A program made the translations under genes and the position numbers. The notes under the pieces were generated by a model. That model ran no database searches and was not told the DNA's origin. It was given only the letters and a program-made list of their open reading frames with translations. Of a stretch of 64,000 nt of DNA, positions 36,964 through 45,503 are shown piece after piece; positions within the stretch are counted from its first letter, which is position 1, and each line of letters starts with the position of its first letter. The DNA is from Gammaproteobacteria bacterium. GTDB taxonomy: Bacteria > Pseudomonadota > Gammaproteobacteria > Steroidobacterales > Foliamicaceae. Location: assembly GCA_011523505.1 (NCBI GenBank), contig WTGP01000018.1:121777-185776 (forward strand). The letters are read 5' to 3'.

Positions 36964-38571
36964 GTGCCAACACGCAACGACATCGGCGCTGGCGAGTGGT
37001 GGCGCGGAGCCACCCTTTACCAGGTTTATCCCCTGAGTTTTCGCGATGCCGACAACGACGGCTGGGGAGATCTCCAGGGCTTGATTGAAGGCCTGGACTA
37101 CATTGCGGGTCTGGGCGTTGACGGAATCTGGCTGTGCCCGGTGCACTTATCGGCGATGGAGGACCACGGTTACGACGCGATCGACCAGAAAAAGATCAAC
37201 CCGCACCTGGGAACGGAGAGCGATTTCGAGGAGCTTGTTCGGGCGGCCCATGGCCGCGGGCTGAAAATCATCCTTGATCAGGTCTGGACCTACACGTCGC
37301 ACCTGCACGAGTGGTTCATCGAGAGCCGGTCGTCCCGGGACAATCCGAAAGCGGACTGGTACCTGTGGGCGGATGCGAAGCGCGACGGGACGGAACCGAA
37401 CAACTGGCGTTCCCTGTTCGGGGGGCCGGCGTGGGAGTGGTGTCCCAGCCGCCGGCAGTACTACATGACGCATTTCCTTCCCGGAATGCCTCATCTTCGC
37501 GCCCAGCACCCTGACGTGCAGTCGGCATTGCTGGACGTGGGCAAACACTGGATTGACAAGGGAGTAGACGGCTTTCGCTTCGACGTGGCCAATTTCCTGA
37601 TGGTGGATGACGCGCTGCGCGACAACCCGCCCTCCGAAGCGGATGATTACGAATTTCCGCTCTGGGCGCAACGGATGGTCTACGACGGGTCTCGCGAAGA
37701 GAGTTTCGAGTTCGTTGAACGCATCCGGAAATTGCTCGATGACGCCGGCGGCCTTTACTCGGTTGCCGAAATCTCAAGCGACAAGCCCCTGGCCGACGCA
37801 TTGGCCTACTGTTCCGGCAACAGGCTCTTCCACAGTTCCTACGCAACACAGCTCGGCTCCGGCGAACGGCCGCTGGCGAAGACGCTGATGCGGCAGTTGC
37901 AGGCAATGGGCGGATCCGACGCCTGGCTTACTCACTTCCTGAGCAACCATGACTACGTGCGTGGCCCCACGAATATCTTCGGAAAGAAGGCCGAGGCGGC
38001 AAAGTGGCAAGCGGCGCTTGCGGTCCTCATGGCAGCCCGGGGCAACCTGCATGTCTATCAGGGCGACGAATTGGGCCTGCCGCACGCGGAGCTTCCCAGG
38101 GATGAAGTCCGGGATCCCCGGAGCATTCGCTTTTACCCGAACGGGGTCCAGCGGGATGGAGCGCGCACGCCCTTTCCGTGGAAGTCGGCAGTCCCCAACC
38201 TGGGATTCAACGCCGGTACGCAGCCCTGGCTGAACACATCGCCCGCCCACGGGGCGCTCGCACGTGACCTGCAGGAGGCCGACGCGGGTTCCACGCTGCA
38301 GGTTTTCCGCAGGCTCATGGCGTTGCGGCAGGGGTCAGCCGCCCTGCGTCACGGAGACATGCACGTAAGCGTCGTTGCCGATCGACTGCTGATCATCGAG
38401 CGAAGAACGCACGGTGAATCCATGAAACTGGTCGTAAACCTTGACGATGCACCGCGGGACACGACCGCCGAGGCAGGGGCCTCGCAAGCGGCCCTCGCCT
38501 CGCCGGGCATCGGCTTGGGTAATGGCCGGCTGCGCCTGCCGGGTTGGGGATTCGCGTTTCTGTCGACCTGA
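36964..38571 (+). CDS. GH13 alpha-glucosidase/oligo-1,6-glucosidase
   Basis: 535 residues from a GTG at 36964, four bases after the sulfatase stop. GH13 layout: WWRGATLYQVYPLSFRDADNDGWGDL, nucleophile Asp207 in GFRFDVANF, acid/base Glu269 in SVAEISS and the third acid Asp330 in SNHD. No signal peptide, so it is cytoplasmic, typical of alpha-glucosidases that split imported oligosaccharides. Last gene of the GH43-like/sulfatase/GH13 operon. Confidence 0.93.
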   Translation: MPTRNDIGAGEWWRGATLYQVYPLSFRDADNDGWGDLQGLIEGLDYIAGLGVDGIWLCPVHLSAMEDHGYDAIDQKKINPHLGTESDFEELVRAAHGRGLKIILDQVWTYTSHLHEWFIESRSSRDNPKADWYLWADAKRDGTEPNNWRSLFGGPAWEWCPSRRQYYMTHFLPGMPHLRAQHPDVQSALLDVGKHWIDKGVDGFRFDVANFLMVDDALRDNPPSEADDYEFPLWAQRMVYDGSREESFEFVERIRKLLDDAGGLYSVAEISSDKPLADALAYCSGNRLFHSSYATQLGSGERPLAKTLMRQLQAMGGSDAWLTHFLSNHDYVRGPTNIFGKKAEAAKWQAALAVLMAARGNLHVYQGDELGLPHAELPRDEVRDPRSIRFYPNGVQRDGARTPFPWKSAVPNLGFNAGTQPWLNTSPAHGALARDLQEADAGSTLQVFRRLMALRQGSAALRHGDMHVSVVADRLLIIERRTHGESMKLVVNLDDAPRDTTAEAGASQAALASPGIGLGNGRLRLPGWGFAFLST

Positions 38572-38606
38572 CCGATCCGGTGGCGTGTCCGTCCTCTGCC
38601 GGAGCC

Positions 38607-40106
38607 TCAGATCTCCATGATCCGGGCGATATCCGGAGCATGCCTCGGGCGTTTGCCGACAAGTGAAACAACGATGAACAGCGTGATGGACGTGAGCATG
38701 GCGAGATAACCGCCGTTGATCCCCTTCGGCAGGGTGATCGAGAATATCTCGATGAAGAAATTGATCAGCAGGCTGGCAAGTACCGCAACGACCGCCCCCA
38801 TTGCCGTGCCCCGTTTCCAGTTCAGTCCGATCACGACGACCGGAACGATGGCGGCGGCGAAGGTACTCCAGCCGAAAGCCCCGAGCAGCGCAACGAGGCG
38901 CTCGTTTTCATAGAAGGAAAACAGCGCGAAGCCGGCCGCTACGGCTGCTATCACGACCGTGAATACGCGCGCCCAGAGGAGCTCCCGGTGGAGCGACCGG
39001 CCGCGGATGGCGTTCGGAATGTCGTGAATGACCGCCGCCGTTCCGATGTTGAGGAAGGCGTCGGAGGTGGACATGATGGCGGCCAGCAAGGCGGCAAACA
39101 CCACTCCGGCAAGCAGAGGGTGCGTGAACGCGGACAGGAACGCCGGCGCCGCTGCGTCCGGCGCCGACAGAGGATCGTGGCCGCCGTCCAGGACCACGGC
39201 GCGCATGACCACGCCCACCGAGATCCACAACAGCGCGGCCATGATGTAGCCGAAGACCGACATCGGGTAGATCGTGCGGTTGTCCGAAATCCGCCTGTTC
39301 ATCATCATCTTGGTAATGAGGTGCGGCTGGCCCGCCAGCCCGAACCCGAAAATGAAGAACCAGCCCAGGCAGGCAATGATTCCGGCGGTGCCGAAGGGCA
39401 TCATCGCTTCGGCATTGTCCGCCAGGACAATCGCAGATGCCTGCCCGATGCCGCCGTCAAATACATTGGCGGCGACGATCACGATCAGCAGGCCGGCCAC
39501 GATCATGACCGCGCCCTGCACGAGGTCCGTATACACCGAGGCGATAATGCCGCCGGTGACGCTGTAGAAGACCAGGATGGCGGTGGCGAACAGGACGCAA
39601 CTGACCAGGCCGACATCGGCAAACGCGTCGATTCCCTGCAGGATGGATTGCATGACCAGCGCCAGGGCCAGGATCTGCGTGGCCAGGTAACCCATGACGC
39701 CCAGGAGGATGGTCAGCGCGATCAGGAAACGCGCGCCCTCGCTGTTGTAGCGGGCCGCGACGACGTCCGGCAGGGACAGGCAGCGGCGAACCTCGGTAAC
39801 CATGCGGATACGCTTGGCGACCAGCCAGAATCCGACCGCATAGCCGATCGCCGACACCGCCACCATCCAGAACGAACTGACGCCGGTTGCGTACACCAGC
39901 CCGGGGCCGCCCACGAATCCGAAGCCGCTCAGGGTGCTGGAGAAAATCGCCATTGCGACCACGAAGGCCCCCAGGCTGCGTCCGGCCACGAAGAAATCGC
40001 TGGCGGAATGCGTGCGCCGCATGGACCATAGCCCGACGCCGATGCAGAACGCCAGGTATACGGCGACGAAGCCGATAATGATCTCGGAGCGAAGCGCTTC
40101 CATCAC
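38607..40106 (-). CDS. Sodium:solute symporter (SSS family)
   Basis: 499 residues with about thirteen hydrophobic segments. SSS marks: FFVAGRSLGAFVVAMAIFSSTLSGFGFVGGPG near the start and AALLAAIMSTSDAFLNIGTAAVIHDI, the signature with the Na2-site serines. It imports an organic acid, amino acid or sugar with sodium. Last gene of the nine-gene operon that starts at 48324, and it overlaps a small four-helix membrane protein by ATGA. Confidence 0.93.
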   Translation of the reverse strand: MMEALRSEIIIGFVAVYLAFCIGVGLWSMRRTHSASDFFVAGRSLGAFVVAMAIFSSTLSGFGFVGGPGLVYATGVSSFWMVAVSAIGYAVGFWLVAKRIRMVTEVRRCLSLPDVVAARYNSEGARFLIALTILLGVMGYLATQILALALVMQSILQGIDAFADVGLVSCVLFATAILVFYSVTGGIIASVYTDLVQGAVMIVAGLLIVIVAANVFDGGIGQASAIVLADNAEAMMPFGTAGIIACLGWFFIFGFGLAGQPHLITKMMMNRRISDNRTIYPMSVFGYIMAALLWISVGVVMRAVVLDGGHDPLSAPDAAAPAFLSAFTHPLLAGVVFAALLAAIMSTSDAFLNIGTAAVIHDIPNAIRGRSLHRELLWARVFTVVIAAVAAGFALFSFYENERLVALLGAFGWSTFAAAIVPVVVIGLNWKRGTAMGAVVAVLASLLINFFIEIFSITLPKGINGGYLAMLTSITLFIVVSLVGKRPRHAPDIARIMEI

Positions 40107-40663
40107 TCGCCATCCGGGAGGGCGGGACGCCCTTCCCCCTTCAGGTCCTCCACAAGGCGGTCGAACTCGGCTTCGTCTTCATGCGTGTAGATGAACTTCC
40201 TGAAGCCCACGACATAAAGCGCAAGGAGGGCCAGGCCGGAAGCCCAGATGCCGTAAGCCACCCAAGCCGTCGGGGCCGGAAAGCCAAGCAGGTAGTCGAC
40301 CTCTCCCGTACTCAGAAAGCGCTGATATCCGAGAAAGATGAGCGCCCAAACGAACAGGAACAGGAGGGCCGTGACGGCCAGGCCCAACCAGAAAGGCAAG
40401 GTCCGATAACGCCTGGAGACGCCAAGGGCGATCATCAGCAGAACCAGGATCAGTGTTGCCGCCTGCAGCGAAAAGGCGGGCCAGCCGATGTCCGCCAGGC
40501 GCGCCAACCCGTCGCTTCCCGCCATCATTCCGTCAATGTCCGGGTGCGGCAGCGAATTCGGGACGGAAGGTGCGGGCTGAACCGCCACCACCACCAGCAG
40601 CACCCACAGCAGCGCAAGCACGAGCAGTATGGGGACCACGACAGGCATCCTGCGGGCGCTCAT
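40103..40663 (-). CDS. Small four-helix membrane protein paired with the SSS symporter
   Basis: 186 residues, four hydrophobic helices (about 8-28, 63-83, 90-112 and 131-152), then a charged cytoplasmic-like tail THEDEAEFDRLVEDLKGEG. Not recognised. The ATGA overlap with both the symporter (downstream) and the aldehyde dehydrogenase (upstream) suggests a fixed stoichiometry with the symporter. Some SSS symporters have small companion membrane proteins (DUF4212, DUF3311), but I cannot match this one to either. Confidence 0.75.
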   Translation of the reverse strand: MSARRMPVVVPILLVLALLWVLLVVVAVQPAPSVPNSLPHPDIDGMMAGSDGLARLADIGWPAFSLQAATLILVLLMIALGVSRRYRTLPFWLGLAVTALLFLFVWALIFLGYQRFLSTGEVDYLLGFPAPTAWVAYGIWASGLALLALYVVGFRKFIYTHEDEAEFDRLVEDLKGEGRPALPDGE

Positions 40664-42102
40664 CCGGGGTTGATGACCACCAGTTGCTCCTCGGTCATGT
40701 CCCGCACGGCGTATCGCGGCCCTTCCCGACCGTGCCCGCTGTCCTTGATACCGCCATAGGGCATGAGATCGACCCGGCTGGAGGAAGTGTCGTTGATATG
40801 AATGTTCCCCATGTCAAGTGCGCGGATGGCCTCGAGGCCGCGGGTCACATCATTGGTGAAAATGCCCGCCGACAGGCCGTACGGCGTTGCGTTGACCCCT
40901 GCCAGCGCTTCGTCCAGCGAATCGAAGGGAACCACGGTGACAACCGGCGCAAAGGCCTCGTCGTTCAGGACTCGCGCGCCGGAAGAAGCGCCGGTAATGA
41001 TCGTCGGCTGCACCAGCGCGCCGTCCCGGTCTCCTCCCGTGAGTATTTCCGCACCTTCCCGGTCCGCCTCTACAATCCAGTTCTCGATCCGTTGCGCTTC
41101 CTTGCCGTCGATCATCGGCCCCACGAAAGTACTCTCATTTCTCGGATTGCCGACCGCAAGCGATTGGGTCTTCACGCGCAGTGCATCGACGAACTCGTCC
41201 GCAAGGCTTCTTTCCACGAAGATCCTCTGCACCGAAGTGCAGACCTGTCCGGCCTTGCGAAACGAGGCCGCCGCGCATTTCGAGACCGCCGGTTCGAGCG
41301 TGGCGTCCGCGCAGACGATGGTGCCGGAAATGTTGCCCAGCTCCAGTTGCGTGCGCCTGAGTCCCGCGGCCTGCTGAATTTCGCGTCCGACTTCGGTACT
41401 GCCGGTAAACGCATAGTAGGCAATGCGTTGGTCGTGCAGAAGCGTGCGCCCCGTCGTGCTGCCTCCGCCCGTCACCATGTTCAGACAGCCGGGCGGGAGG
41501 CCGGCCTCGGCCAGTACCTCGCACAGAACCGCGGAGCACAACGGCGTATAGGTGGCTGGCTTGAGAACGACCGTATTCCCGGCGGCGATGGCCGGCAGCA
41601 CCTTGTGCGCCACGGTGTTGAGAGGGGAATTGAACGGCGTAATCGCGCAAACCACGCCGATCGGTTTGCGCACGGTGAACGCTATCCGGCGTTCATCCTG
41701 CCCGGGTGCCGCAGTAATCGGAACCATTTCGCCGGTCAGCCGCTTCGCTTCCTCGGCGGACGCGGCGAAGGTCTGCAGACAGCGCTTGAATTCGGTCCTG
41801 CAATCGCCAATGGTGAATCCCGTTTCCCCAACCATCAGGTGCAGAATCTGTTCTTCGCGTTCCGCAATCAGCTCCCGGCCCCTGCTCAGGATCTCGTAGC
41901 GCCGGTACGGATGGATCGAACCTGCCTTGAACGCCGCTTCCGCCGCCGCCACAGCGTTATGCGTCAGGGCCTGATCGGCATGAGCCACGACGCCGATAAC
42001 GGAGTTGTCGAACTTGTCCAATACCTCGGCCGCGCCACCGGCTTTTACCCAATCGTTATTGATGAACGCCGACTGCTCCCATAACGGATTGAAATAATTC
42101 AT
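40660..42102 (-). CDS. Aldehyde dehydrogenase with ELGN motif
   Basis: 480 residues. Catalytic Cys288 in KAGQVCTSVQ; AITPFNSPLNTVAHKVLPAIAAGN; FTGSTEVG. The usual ELGGK is ELGNISGTIV, a variant seen in ALDH groups acting on small semialdehydes. It oxidises the aldehyde released by the class III aminotransferase whose stop it overlaps by one base (inference from order). Confidence 0.9.
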   Translation of the reverse strand: MNYFNPLWEQSAFINNDWVKAGGAAEVLDKFDNSVIGVVAHADQALTHNAVAAAEAAFKAGSIHPYRRYEILSRGRELIAEREEQILHLMVGETGFTIGDCRTEFKRCLQTFAASAEEAKRLTGEMVPITAAPGQDERRIAFTVRKPIGVVCAITPFNSPLNTVAHKVLPAIAAGNTVVLKPATYTPLCSAVLCEVLAEAGLPPGCLNMVTGGGSTTGRTLLHDQRIAYYAFTGSTEVGREIQQAAGLRRTQLELGNISGTIVCADATLEPAVSKCAAASFRKAGQVCTSVQRIFVERSLADEFVDALRVKTQSLAVGNPRNESTFVGPMIDGKEAQRIENWIVEADREGAEILTGGDRDGALVQPTIITGASSGARVLNDEAFAPVVTVVPFDSLDEALAGVNATPYGLSAGIFTNDVTRGLEAIRALDMGNIHINDTSSSRVDLMPYGGIKDSGHGREGPRYAVRDMTEEQLVVINPG

Positions 42103-43391
42103 TATTGTCCCTTGCAGCGGGAAAAGGCGGCATCGAATGCCGCGATTGACTCGTCAATCTGATCATCGCTGATTACCAGCGGAGGCGTGATTCGCAAAAC
42201 GCAGCCGTACGTGCCGGTAATGGAGACCAGCACGCCGGCGTCCATCAGGGCGGCCTGCACCTGTCTGGCGAGGTGAGCGGCCGGCTCCCGGCTCGCGCGG
42301 TCCCTGACCAGTTCGACGCCCAGCATGAGCCCGTAACCGCGCACATCGCCGATGCAGACATGCTTGCTCTTGAGCCGCGTCAAGCCGTCAAGGAAACGGC
42401 GGCCGGCCGCCGCCGAGCGCTCCGCCAGGCGCTCTTCCTCGAGGATATCGAGCACCGCGTGCCCCGCCGCGACACCCACCTGGTTGTTGGCGCCAAAGGT
42501 CGTGAAATGATCGCCCACCTCCAGCGCCGAGCCCACTTCCTCGGTCGCGATATACCCGGCAAGAGGCAGCCCGCCGCCGACTGCCTTGGCGAAAGTCATG
42601 ATGTCGGGCTGAACGTCGAAGTGCTGGTAAGAGAACATTTTCCCGGTTCGCCCGAAGCCCGCAAAGACTTCGTCGAAGATCAACGTGATCCGGTGTTTCC
42701 TGCACAGCTCGGCAACCCGGGGCCAGAAATCCGCCGGCGGGCCGAATACGCCGCCCACGCACCATATCGGCTCGGAGATCAGGATCGCGGCCTCGCCGGC
42801 CACGCGGGTGCGTAATGCCGATTCGATTTCCGCCAGGCAGTCGCGCTCGCCGAGGCGGTAGCGATATGGCGGAGGCAAGTGCACGATGCCGGGAAAGCTG
42901 GCGTAGGGACCGAAGCCGGACTTGCGCGCCGCATAGCCGGACAGCGACAGGCCCAGCGACAGCCTGCCGTGAAACCCGTGGTCGAAGGCGAGAATTCCGA
43001 GGCCTTTCTTGCCGCTTTCGAGCGCGTGCTTGATCGCGACCTTAATTGCGCCGTCGTTCGCCTCGGCCCCACTATTGGCGATGAAAGCCTTCGACAGGTG
43101 TCCGCCGGTGAGATCCGAAAGCCGCTTGACCAGGCCCCACGAAAGGCGGCTGTAGAAACGCCCCGGGCTTTGAGTCAGCCTGCCCACCTGCTCGCGAACT
43201 GCGGCCACCACTCCGGGATGGCAATGTCCTACCGAAACGACACCCGGACCCGCCTCAAGATCGATGTAGGTTCTCCCGTCTTCGTCGGTGACGGTGGCCC
43301 CGCTTCCCTCGACAATGACCGGCTCCGCTGCGATGTTGGCGACCATATAGCGATCGAGGGCCGCCGCGGGACCGGTTGATTCCAGTGTCAT
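42102..43391 (-). CDS. Class III (omega-amino acid) aminotransferase
   Basis: 429 residues. PLP lysine Lys269 in TFAKAVGGGLPLAG; EPIWCVGGVFGPP; IFDEVFAGFGRTGK; ANSGAEANDGAIK. Class III enzymes of this length use GABA, beta-alanine, taurine or ornithine-like substrates. Between the ureohydrolase and aldehyde dehydrogenase, it fits removal of the amino group left after urea release from a guanidino acid. Confidence 0.92.
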   Translation of the reverse strand: MTLESTGPAAALDRYMVANIAAEPVIVEGSGATVTDEDGRTYIDLEAGPGVVSVGHCHPGVVAAVREQVGRLTQSPGRFYSRLSWGLVKRLSDLTGGHLSKAFIANSGAEANDGAIKVAIKHALESGKKGLGILAFDHGFHGRLSLGLSLSGYAARKSGFGPYASFPGIVHLPPPYRYRLGERDCLAEIESALRTRVAGEAAILISEPIWCVGGVFGPPADFWPRVAELCRKHRITLIFDEVFAGFGRTGKMFSYQHFDVQPDIMTFAKAVGGGLPLAGYIATEEVGSALEVGDHFTTFGANNQVGVAAGHAVLDILEEERLAERSAAAGRRFLDGLTRLKSKHVCIGDVRGYGLMLGVELVRDRASREPAAHLARQVQAALMDAGVLVSITGTYGCVLRITPPLVISDDQIDESIAAFDAAFSRCKGQ

Positions 43392-44329
43392 TCGGGGTTG
43401 CCCTGCTTGTGGACGGCGATCAGCGCCAGGATTTCGGCCCCGAAAGTCGCGGCCAGCAATGCGGTGATCTCGCCGGAGTCGTAAAGGTGATTCAGTTCCA
43501 TCACTTCGCCGCCCACCAGGTTGACGCCTGCCAGCTTGCGCAGCAGGGTGAGAATGTCGTGGGCCGAAGGTCCGCCCGCCTCGGGAATCTGGACGCCCGG
43601 CGCGAACGCCGGGTCAACCACGTCCATGTCCACGGAAAGAAAAACCTTGTTTCGGCCGACGCGCCGTTTGATCCTTCGAACCACTTCGTCGATTCCGGCA
43701 GCCAGCATTTCGTCCGTGGTGATCAGTTCGTAGCCGAGATCGATGGATTGGCGGATGTCTTCACGCGAGAACAGGGAACCCCGCATGCCGACCTGGATCG
43801 AGGTCGAGGCGTCGATCCAGCCCTCCTCCACTCCGCGGCGATAGGAGGTCGCCGCGTTGTGCCGGACGCCCAGGTAATCGTCCCAGGTGTCCGTATGCGC
43901 ATCCAGGTGAATCAGCGAGATCGGCCCGTGGGCGCGGCCCAGGCTGCGGATTTGCGGCAGCGAGATCGAGTTGTCGCCGCCGAAGCAGAGCGTCTTCACT
44001 CCGTTCGCGATGATATGGTCCAGCTCCGCCTCGATGGCGGCGAAGGAGCGCTCGGTCTCTCCGGGAATCACCGTCGCGTCGCCGTAGTCCACCACCTTGC
44101 ACAGATCGAAAACATCGATGTCGTGATAGGGGTTGATCGGCCGCAGCAATACCGAAATGCTGCGGATTTCGCGCGGCCCGAAACGGCAACCGACACGGTA
44201 GGGCGAACCGGTGTCGAACGGAACTCCAACCACGGCCACATCGACCCCGGCAAGCTCTTGCGTATGGGTCAGCCGCATGAAGGTGGGCAGACCGCATATC
44301 CGCGGCGTCTTCAGGGAATCAGTCGACAA
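43388..44329 (-). CDS. Ureohydrolase (agmatinase/guanidino-acid hydrolase family) with GGDNS
   Basis: 313 residues. Arginase-fold motifs: FGGDNSISLP (116-125), LDAHTDTW (142-149) with Asp143, His145 and Asp147, and SVDMDVVDPAFAPG (232-245) with Asp234 and Asp236. The first metal-ligand motif is normally GGDHS; here the histidine is Asn120. His157 keeps the place of the catalytic histidine. The family hydrolyses agmatine, guanidinobutyrate, guanidinopropionate, proclavaminate or guanidine. The loss of one manganese ligand suggests altered metal use (guanidine hydrolase uses nickel) or altered activity. Confidence 0.88.
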   Translation of the reverse strand: MSTDSLKTPRICGLPTFMRLTHTQELAGVDVAVVGVPFDTGSPYRVGCRFGPREIRSISVLLRPINPYHDIDVFDLCKVVDYGDATVIPGETERSFAAIEAELDHIIANGVKTLCFGGDNSISLPQIRSLGRAHGPISLIHLDAHTDTWDDYLGVRHNAATSYRRGVEEGWIDASTSIQVGMRGSLFSREDIRQSIDLGYELITTDEMLAAGIDEVVRRIKRRVGRNKVFLSVDMDVVDPAFAPGVQIPEAGGPSAHDILTLLRKLAGVNLVGGEVMELNHLYDSGEITALLAATFGAEILALIAVHKQGNPE

Positions 44330-44726
44330 CGGCCACTCCTTCGATTTCGATCTGGATCTCGGGCGATGCCAGCGCCGACACCTGCACGCAGGCGCTCACC
44401 GGGCCGTCTTTCGGGAACAGTTCCTCGCGCAAGGGCGCGATCTTGCCCATGGCCGCAATGTCGGTCACGTAAACCGTCACTTTCACTAGGTCGGCCAGGG
44501 ACCCGCCCACTCCCGTCAATATCGCCTCGATGTTACGGAACACCTGTCTCGCCTGCTCCACCACATCGTCGCCGCCGACGTGATTGCCGTCGTTGTCGAT
44601 GGGAATCTGCCCTGCGATAAACAGCAACGGTCCGGAGGTGACCCTGATGCAATTGGAGTAGTAGCCCTTGATGGGTTCGGGCACCCCTTCCGGCGTCAAT
44701 GCCTGTCTTCGATCTTCTCTTGTCAT
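44319..44726 (-). CDS. Rid (YjgF/YER057c) family protein lacking the catalytic arginine
   Basis: 135 residues from the ATG at 44726 (GGAG six bases upstream; a TTG at 44741 is less likely). Rid fold is clear: IRVTSGPLLFIAGQIPID and the end PEIQIEIEGVAVV. In RidA proper, Arg105 binds the substrate carboxylate (PARSCVEV); here the segment reads PVSACVQV, with Ser111 in that place. So it belongs to a Rid1-7-like subgroup without proven imine deaminase activity. It overlaps the ureohydrolase by 11 bases. Confidence 0.9.
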   Translation of the reverse strand: MTREDRRQALTPEGVPEPIKGYYSNCIRVTSGPLLFIAGQIPIDNDGNHVGGDDVVEQARQVFRNIEAILTGVGGSLADLVKVTVYVTDIAAMGKIAPLREELFPKDGPVSACVQVSALASPEIQIEIEGVAVVD

Positions 44727-44741
44727 GTTGATCTCCGGCAA

Positions 44742-45503
44742 CTATTTCCCCTGGTATTTCGGCGTTCTCCTGTCGCGAAATGCTGCCAGGCTCTCCGCAT
44801 AATCCGCGCTTTGACCGGCGATCTGCTGAAACCTCGCTTCCCGATCCATCGTATCCTCGAAGCTCGAAGACAGCGCTCCCGACAGCAATTGCTTGGTGAG
44901 GCCGATGGCCAGGGTCGGGCCGTCGGCAAGCGCCTCTGCCTTGCGTTGCGCCGCTTCCCGCAGCTCCCCGTCATCTACGAGAGTGTGAACCAGCCCCCAC
45001 TCAAGGGCCGTCCCGGAATCCAGCGCCGCACCCGAAACCAGCCATTCCAGCGCCCGGCCGTAGCCCAGCGCATTGGCCGCCAGCCACGATGCGCCCATAT
45101 CGGGCACCAGTCCAAGGTCGACGAACGCCGGCACCAGCCTGGCGCTCCTGGCCATCAGCTTGACGTCGCAGCACAGCGCCAACGACATCCCGCCGCCGGC
45201 GGCAACGCCGTTGATCGCCGCAATGACCGGTTTCCTCAGACCGCGGATCGCCCGCATGGTCGCATTGACCTCGGGCAGGCCGGCGGCCGGGTCCTCGTTG
45301 TCGGCGTCGCTCAGATCATGGCCCGAACAAAAGCCCCGGCCCGTCCCGGTGAGGACCACCGCCCGCACCGCCTCATCCTCCGCCATGCGGATGGCTTCCG
45401 CAAGTTGGTCATACGCTTCGGGATTCAGGGCATTGAGGACGTCCGGCCGGTTGAGCCGAATGGTCTGGACCGTCCCGGTCATTTCCACCTTAACGGCGCT
45501 CAT
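44742..45503 (-). CDS. Enoyl-CoA hydratase/isomerase family protein
   Basis: 253 residues from the ATG at 45503 (ATGA overlap with the upstream stop). Crotonase marks: RGFCSGHDLSD and INGVAAGGGMSLALCCDV (oxyanion hole), FVDLGLVPDMGASW. The PDxGAS form, with an acid in that loop, is like PaaG and enoyl-CoA isomerases rather than a classical two-glutamate hydratase. It acts on a short acyl-CoA, presumably made by the adjacent CoA ligase part. Confidence 0.9.
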   Translation of the reverse strand: MSAVKVEMTGTVQTIRLNRPDVLNALNPEAYDQLAEAIRMAEDEAVRAVVLTGTGRGFCSGHDLSDADNEDPAAGLPEVNATMRAIRGLRKPVIAAINGVAAGGGMSLALCCDVKLMARSARLVPAFVDLGLVPDMGASWLAANALGYGRALEWLVSGAALDSGTALEWGLVHTLVDDGELREAAQRKAEALADGPTLAIGLTKQLLSGALSSSFEDTMDREARFQQIAGQSADYAESLAAFRDRRTPKYQGK

